Position numbers and translations under genes: made by a program. A DNA stretch of 56,361 nucleotides from Wuchereria bancrofti (taxonomy: Eukaryota; Nematoda; Chromadorea; Rhabditida; Onchocercidae). The notes below the pieces were generated by a model. The model was not told the origin of the DNA and did no database searches. It saw nothing but the letters and a program-made list of their open reading frames with translations. Location of the stretch: the NCBI GenBank assembly GCA_005281725.1, contig SSBO01000012.1:23597149-23653509 (forward strand), in the 5' to 3' direction. Shown piece after piece: positions 51,201-56,361 of this stretch (its first letter is position 1; every line of letters begins with the position of its first letter).

Positions 51201-54200
51201 TAAATTTAAAGCAAAAATATTTCAGCTTTTGTTTGTTTCAAAAATATCATGATTTAAGAGACAAGCAAATGTTTAGTCAATATTATCAATATTACGGATT
51301 ATTTGATTAATTCTGCCTTAATTGATTTCCTAATTCATTCACTATTTGATGAAATGTGTTGAATTGATCCTGTACAGAAATTTTCTTTAGATCCTAAAAA
51401 TTGCTTTCGAAATCAAAAGCAGCGTTCGGGAAAACACTACCTAACATAACATAAAATAATCTCCAACATTTTAAATGAATCATTCTGTACAAACAGTAAT
51501 AAATGCTGTTTGTACAGAATGATTCATTTAAAATACTGCTTATACCATATAAAGTTTTCAATTCTTCAACAGATACCTTTCCCATGGTTAAAACGCTTGA
51601 CAATTTTACAAAAAAATACATTTGCTGTTAACATGAAAAATCAATGAATAAACCATTTGTAAGCTGATGTTGCTTTGTTGATGCCTGCTGTTGTACACCA
51701 GTTGAAGTTTTCAAGCCAGTCATACTGTAATACTCGTTCAAAACATGAGTCGGTGGTTGACCATATTGTGTTTTGCGCAACAGAGTCTGCTTTGGCTTAT
51801 ATTCTGCATAACATTACAGTGTAACTAAATAGCTCTGATGGTGCTGCAATTCTACAGGCTATATTTTTCACCTTTCTAAATAAAGTGACAGTTGGCTGAT
51901 TCAATCAGTGAGTTTCAAATATTTTAATCATCTAATATTTTTTAATCATCGATACAAAGATCATCAAGACTGGACTGACTGTGGATGAGGATAAACAAAA
52001 AAAAAAAATAAGTAAAAAATGTCAGAGAGCAGGACAAAAGTAGCTGATTCGATCACTGAGTTTCAAAAAGAATGATAAGAAACGAAACTGAAGCATACAA
52101 ATGTTTTATTTTAGTTCCTCTGCTACTTCAAATAGTTCATTTCAAATTAAATCTTCAAGATTTAATCTATCCTCGACTCAATCTTACCAGTTAAAGTCAA
52201 TGCAAATATACCTTGTTGCTGAAAGTTATTGTTTAAATCCCCATTAACAATTGCTGATATTTCGCTATCGCTAGGTCGAAAATGGCAAATTCTTGCACCC
52301 TGCTAAAATAGAAAAACAAAAGTAGATCCCAACACGGGAAAAAAATTTGATTAGAATAAAGAAAAAGAGGAAAAATAAAACAACTCGGAACTGAAGCCAA
52401 AGTTGAGGTTGGCGATGATGGTCGTGTGCTTTCTCGAGTTGTGTTCAGTGCTACTGAATCATTATACGTTTCAAAAAAATCGCCAGCATTAGAATACACT
52501 GAGCAGGGATTCATTATCTGAGTCGTAGCACGGGTATGCATATTCCTTTCCTGTTGATTTGGATATCTGAAAAAAAAAAAAAAAAATACAAGTGGCACTC
52601 CTTATCGGTATCGAAGTTTTGATTGACTAATATTTTCCTAAGCTTCCTATTCTAACCCAAACAAATTCCCAAAATCCATGGAAAGCCTAAACTTATTCGC
52701 AGTATTAATTGATCTTATAATATTTTATCTATTCTCACATTTATAGTCATAACTAGCTAAAATTAATGATGTTAAATGTCAGATGAGATTAGCATAAAAA
52801 CAGAAAAAAAAATACTGCTTATAAAGGTTCATGAAATAAGCTAACACTGGAGGTAGTTGCTGAACTGTCATTGGATTAAACGATAAATTGTTCGGTAAAG
52901 TAGCACATAGTGATGGATTTACTGTACCAGCCTGAGCCCAGCCTTGACATGCAGGGAATGAAGAGTATTGATTCCAGCTACTCGTATTAGAATTTAAACC
53001 ACTTTCAGTTTGTACTGGTAAAGATGTGAGATTTGGAAATGAATTGCAGGTACTCTAGAATAAAAAGCACAGAAGTTTTTTTTTTTTAAAGATAGATTTC
53101 GGGAAGCACAGCATTAGAATACCAGGAATGCTTGGAAGAAAAAACAAATCAAACTTTACAGAAGCAAAAAAACACAACAAAAACTCCTTGATACTCAGTG
53201 CTTTTTTAACCATCAATGAAAAATAAAAGGGACATAAAAGGTAAGTGTTGAGGAAAATTTAAAGCAAATGCTGATAAAATAGCATACCAGACACAGTTGG
53301 GCTTAGCCTTGAAAGGACATTAATGTATAAGGGACAAATTACAAATAATGGTAACTTACAGCTGAGGCAGGAGCAAAGGGTATCGATATTGTGTTCAATC
53401 TTTTCAAAATGGTAGCAAATTGCAACTGCAGAGTTTGTAATGTCCAATCTTGTTCAAATTTCGACCTAAAAGTATTTCGTTTATCAACATTACTTGATAT
53501 TTCAGCGAAGTACCTGGATCAATAATTGATATCACAGGTATAAAGAACGTGTATCCTTTGGTGTTTATCAAACAGTTATAAAATGGAACATGCGCTGTTT
53601 GTTCAATCATTGATGACTGATTTTTAAAAAGAATGAGCAAGATGGACGGACCAACTAGAACTAGTAACTCTTTGAGCACGTTTGTCATTCCAATTAATGG
53701 ATCTAATGATAATATACTATTAAAGATCATTTGCATGACGTATTGATAGAAACAAGCTTACCTACTTGTAAAGTCTTGAACGGCTCTGGCAAATACAATT
53801 ACGAAACAGTGAAAGCGTGTGGATAACAGAGTAAAGCAATGATAATTTCGGAATTAAGAATAAAAGTTGAAAAGAAATACTTTTTCATTTCAAGCAATTC
53901 CCTTTCAATTTGTAGTCGTTCGTTCTTTTCTCGCAATTTTTCTTCTGAAATTTGGATCGATTGTTCAATCGACGGTACGGTCATATCGTCAACTTCACCA
54001 CAATAGATATCTTCCATATTTGTAGCAGTATGAGTTTTCTGTGTTGCCGAAGGTTGTGTTACTTGCACAACTTTTCCCCAATAAACGCCATCATCAGCAA
54101 ATGTTGTTATGCATACAGTGTATTCCTTATCGACTTCCAACTTAAATTATGCCAAAAATTCGAATAATACACAATAATATTTTACCCTAATTGAAACTTA

Positions 54201-55806
54201 TCAGTTAAAATAACTTTAAAAAAGACTGACATTTTGCAAACTTTGACTTTGTTCTTTTATGATTCCAAATTTGAATGCTGCTACTGGTATTTTCAGTACA
54301 TTTGATGGCTGAAAAATAAGTCTTGTCAAGGATTAAGAAAATATATGAAGCACATTGATGGTATTATACTCATTCGTTTGAAGAATAGACGATCTTCATT
54401 TTCCTCCTATAATTTAGTTTTACAGAAAATCTGAGTCAGACAACAATAAAACTATGAATAAAAAATATGTTAGGATATTATTCTATTCTACCAAAAGTAC
54501 TAACTTGTCCACAAAGATCGTATATTGCAAAGGAATCGCAAACAACGTGTTGTCCGTAATCAACAAGGAAAGCTGAACATGTTCCATCTTCCGTACTGAA
54601 TTGACTGGCCAATGCTCTGAAAAAGTGTTTACTGATTATTGCTACGACGAAAAATGAAATAAAAATAACAGTAGTACGTAAAGATCACCATTTTGAAAAT
54701 GAGAGTAAGAAATTGGTGGAGTTAATAAGAGTTCGAATTATTGAAATATTTGAGAACACAGACCATTTCAAGAAAGAAAACGCACTTTTTCTTAGGCACA
54801 TCCAAAAGTGTATTACAAAAACCTAGCAATTTAACGACTACCAACAGTAGCTTGGCAGAATGTCGATTTTAGCAAACAGTAATAATAGAACTCTATATTT
54901 AATTAAATCTAGTAATATTCCAATTTTCCATAAGATTCTGAGCTATCAAAACTTGAGTTATGGATATGCCTAAGAAAAAGTGTGTAGCAGCAACATAGAA
55001 ATAAGGTTTCCATTTGTATTCCGTTATGGTAATCAAACCTTGGATCCCAACTATTTCACTCTTTTGATAGTTTTAATAGTAATAATAGTAGTAGCTCCTT
55101 GCTGACAAGTCTAAAGCTTCTGTTTTTTCATATTTAATCTTAGCTTTCTAAAACAGCCTGTCGAAATTTGGCTACTTTGATTTCAAAGATGCAAAAAGAA
55201 ATCATTAACCTGTAAAGCCGAGAGCGACTCACTCTGGGTAAATTACATGGTCGTGCAACGCGAGCAATGCACGCCACTTCAGGATAACCATAAAGATACA
55301 TTGATGGCGACAAGCGTTTTATTGGACGTACCACATACTGTAGCAGACATTTAAGGTTGGTTTATAATTTTGTCAGAAATGTCAGAAATTTGGAAATAAG
55401 CAAGAAAAAAACTATTTCTTTATATGTCTTATACAGACTAGAAATCCTACTCCGAAAAGAATATTTCCGTAATTTTATATATCTCAGCAGACCATCTAGT
55501 TTTTGTTTCACATGTGCTATAAATTTTCTTCAAAATCTGCTATGAACGTATCACAATTATTTTACCCAGAACATTTTCAAACACAAATCTTTTCAACAAA
55601 AGCATGCAATTAAAAGAAAAGAAATTAACCTGATATAAAATAGCCAGTTGTTCCGTATCTCTCATCAGGTAGATATTATCAGCTAATTTTTCGGTTACAC
55701 GTGCAGCAAACTCCCGTCCTAACGTAATTTGAAAAGGCGCAAACATAAAAATATCATTTTTGGTTTTTTTCGTAACAACAGGAGAGGATACACTCTTCAT
55801 AGCCAT
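48251..55806 (-). CDS. Protein with two Tudor-type regions (TDRD-like)
   Basis: Eighteen minus-strand exons give about 880 residues: 55630-55806, 55210-55337, 54505-54616, 54371-54406, 54231-54308, 53881-54140, 53762-53785, 53360-53465, 52816-53054, 52392-52566, 52212-52302, 51654-51803, 51025-51143, 50502-50771, 49984-50079, 49116-49301, 48682-48840 and 48251-48487. The N-terminal Tudor region (about 60-200) shows RLYRAL, then SAFLVDYG, then [13 protein letters not shown] coiled coil follows near 235-264, then a Q/N/S-rich low-complexity middle. Next is an eight-unit heptapeptide repeat (588-643). The C-terminal Tudor region (about 700-870) shows [15 protein letters not shown] and HPAMGIPC, the extended-Tudor pattern. 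Such proteins bind methylarginine partners and act in germline small-RNA granules; nematode EKL-1- or RSD-6-type proteins are possible relatives, not proven. The junction 54371/54308 lacks a clean GT donor in phase. The ATG follows a TTTACAG acceptor, so SL addition or more upstream exons are possible. Confidence 0.8.
50538..50705 (-). repeat. 21-bp coding minisatellite: eight heptapeptide units
   Basis: Within exon 50502-50771 the reading frame holds eight consecutive units of the form [C/Y]-x-P-[A/T/V]-[I/V/M]-S-[Q/R/H], for example CMPAISQ, CIPAVSQ and CAPTISQ. Seven of the eight units begin with Cys. Third-position changes between units show that the frame has been kept while the DNA diverged. 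The antisense frame is also open, only because the repeat length is a multiple of three. Confidence 0.92.
50854..50892. repeat. 39-bp direct repeat, copy 1 (flanks an exon of the Tudor gene)
   Basis: The sequence from TACCACAGAATT to TTTCAGCTT is repeated exactly at 51190-51228. This copy is in the intron on one side of exon 51025-51143. Confidence 0.85.
51190..51228. repeat. 39-bp direct repeat, copy 2
   Basis: Exact match of 50854-50892, offset by 336 bp, in the intron on the other side of exon 51025-51143. Confidence 0.85.
51468..51534. repeat. Perfect 29-bp inverted repeat with 9-nt loop
   Basis: The left arm 51468-51496 is the exact reverse complement of 51506-51534, with TAATAAATG between them. 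It lies inside the intron between exons 51654-51803 and 51025-51143 of the Tudor gene. Transcribed from either strand it would fold into a long perfect hairpin. It may be a microRNA-like or endo-siRNA precursor, or a remnant of a miniature inverted-repeat element. Confidence 0.9.
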
Positions 55807-56361
55807 CTGTAAAGTATTTGTTAATTCTTAACATTATCATTTATTCTACAAATCATAGAGCGGAAAGTTAAATTATAGGTGAACCACAAGTATGAAACCG
55901 AAAGTGATATTTATAGATTTTAGTTTATGGGTTAGAAAATTAAAGCTATCATCAATCACTAAGTTCAAATATATCTATAATGGTGAAACCGCGAATGGGT
56001 CAATGTACTCGATGTTGATTGATAACTGTGGCAATTCTAGACCTAATAAATGTACCAAAGCTTTGAATTTTGGATGAGTGCATCTATTAGATTGAAACCA
56101 ATCGGATTATTAACCCCTTAATTAGTGACTCTGAATAGCTATGGCTAATCAACACATCTACCAATGTAGTTTATGTGCCTAAACGGGTAATGGAGAATAA
56201 TCACTAATTACAATTCCATGCAAAAAAAAAAGAATGATATAGCTAAACTTGTTAGTTTGATTTACCAGTCTTGAAATATTGGAAACTTTTATAACAATTG
56301 GAAAAGATAAACATTTCATAGGCGAGAAATATGCAAGATATATACTCGAGAACAAAAAAAA
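55807..56361. other. Upstream flank of the Tudor gene
   Basis: No clear exon on either strand. A TTTACAG acceptor at 55807-55813 (minus strand) directly precedes the proposed ATG. The window ends before an upstream gene or exon can be ruled out. A plus-strand open frame at 55892-56077 has no supporting features. Confidence 0.4.

Noticed and set aside
51307..51393. Minus-strand frame [22 protein letters not shown] as an extra Tudor-gene exon
   Set aside because: It has a good acceptor and coding-like sequence, but no donor before its stop and the wrong phase. The flanking exons 51654-51803 and 51025-51143 join perfectly without it. It could be an alternative terminal exon.
51394..51621. Minus-strand frame with [15 protein letters not shown] as an exon
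   Set aside because: It runs through the 29-bp inverted repeat and cannot be joined in phase to the upstream exon.
53404..53736. Minus-strand 110-codon hydrophobic frame
   Set aside because: It lies in an intron of the Tudor gene; the true exon 53360-53465 uses a different frame and joins in phase on both sides.

Overview
The window is AT-rich eukaryotic DNA full of poly-A/poly-T runs. Its genes are split into many small exons by GT-AG introns with short U-rich acceptors (typically TTTTCAG or TTTTAG). Architecture, codon use and protein families point to a nematode, most likely a spirurid/filarial-type parasite. The species cannot be named from the sequence alone. No rRNA, tRNA, CRISPR array or recognisable transposase was seen. 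All exon structures were worked out by hand from splice consensus and reading-phase continuity.

Layout. (1) 28-4521, plus strand: the C-terminal two thirds of a quiescin sulfhydryl oxidase (QSOX), cut by the left edge. (2) 4522-9600: intergenic, ending in two tandem repeat arrays, 105 bp x 3 and 151 bp x 5. (3) 9617-12636, plus: a divergent mitochondrial ADP/ATP carrier. (4) 13204-13817, minus: a small unrecognised protein with an N-terminal coiled coil. (5) 16050-18203, plus: AMP-activated protein kinase beta subunit. (6) 18941-21833, plus: a divergent MATH/BTB-like protein. (7) 22825-24535, plus: a small Ly6/uPAR-fold membrane protein. (8) 26923-29610, minus: a 7-transmembrane receptor with five exons. 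(9) 29611-48250: about 18.6 kb without a credible gene, holding an exact 831-bp duplication either side of a single N (probably an assembly artefact) and a 41-copy array of a 23-bp palindromic repeat. (10) 48251-55806, minus: an 18-exon gene for a protein with two Tudor-type regions of about 880 residues.

The genes look like independent single-gene units rather than an operon. Two neighbours, the ADP/ATP carrier and AMPK beta, both concern cellular energy, but nothing shows that they are co-regulated. The most unusual item is the 151-bp array just upstream of the carrier gene. Every unit contains an invariant hairpin with a perfect 5' splice donor whose geometry (stem, 17-nt loop, donor at the loop/stem edge) parallels stem-loop I of nematode spliced-leader RNA. 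Other items of note are a 29-bp perfect inverted repeat and an eight-copy heptapeptide repeat, both inside the Tudor gene, and loss of two signature motifs in the ADP/ATP carrier.
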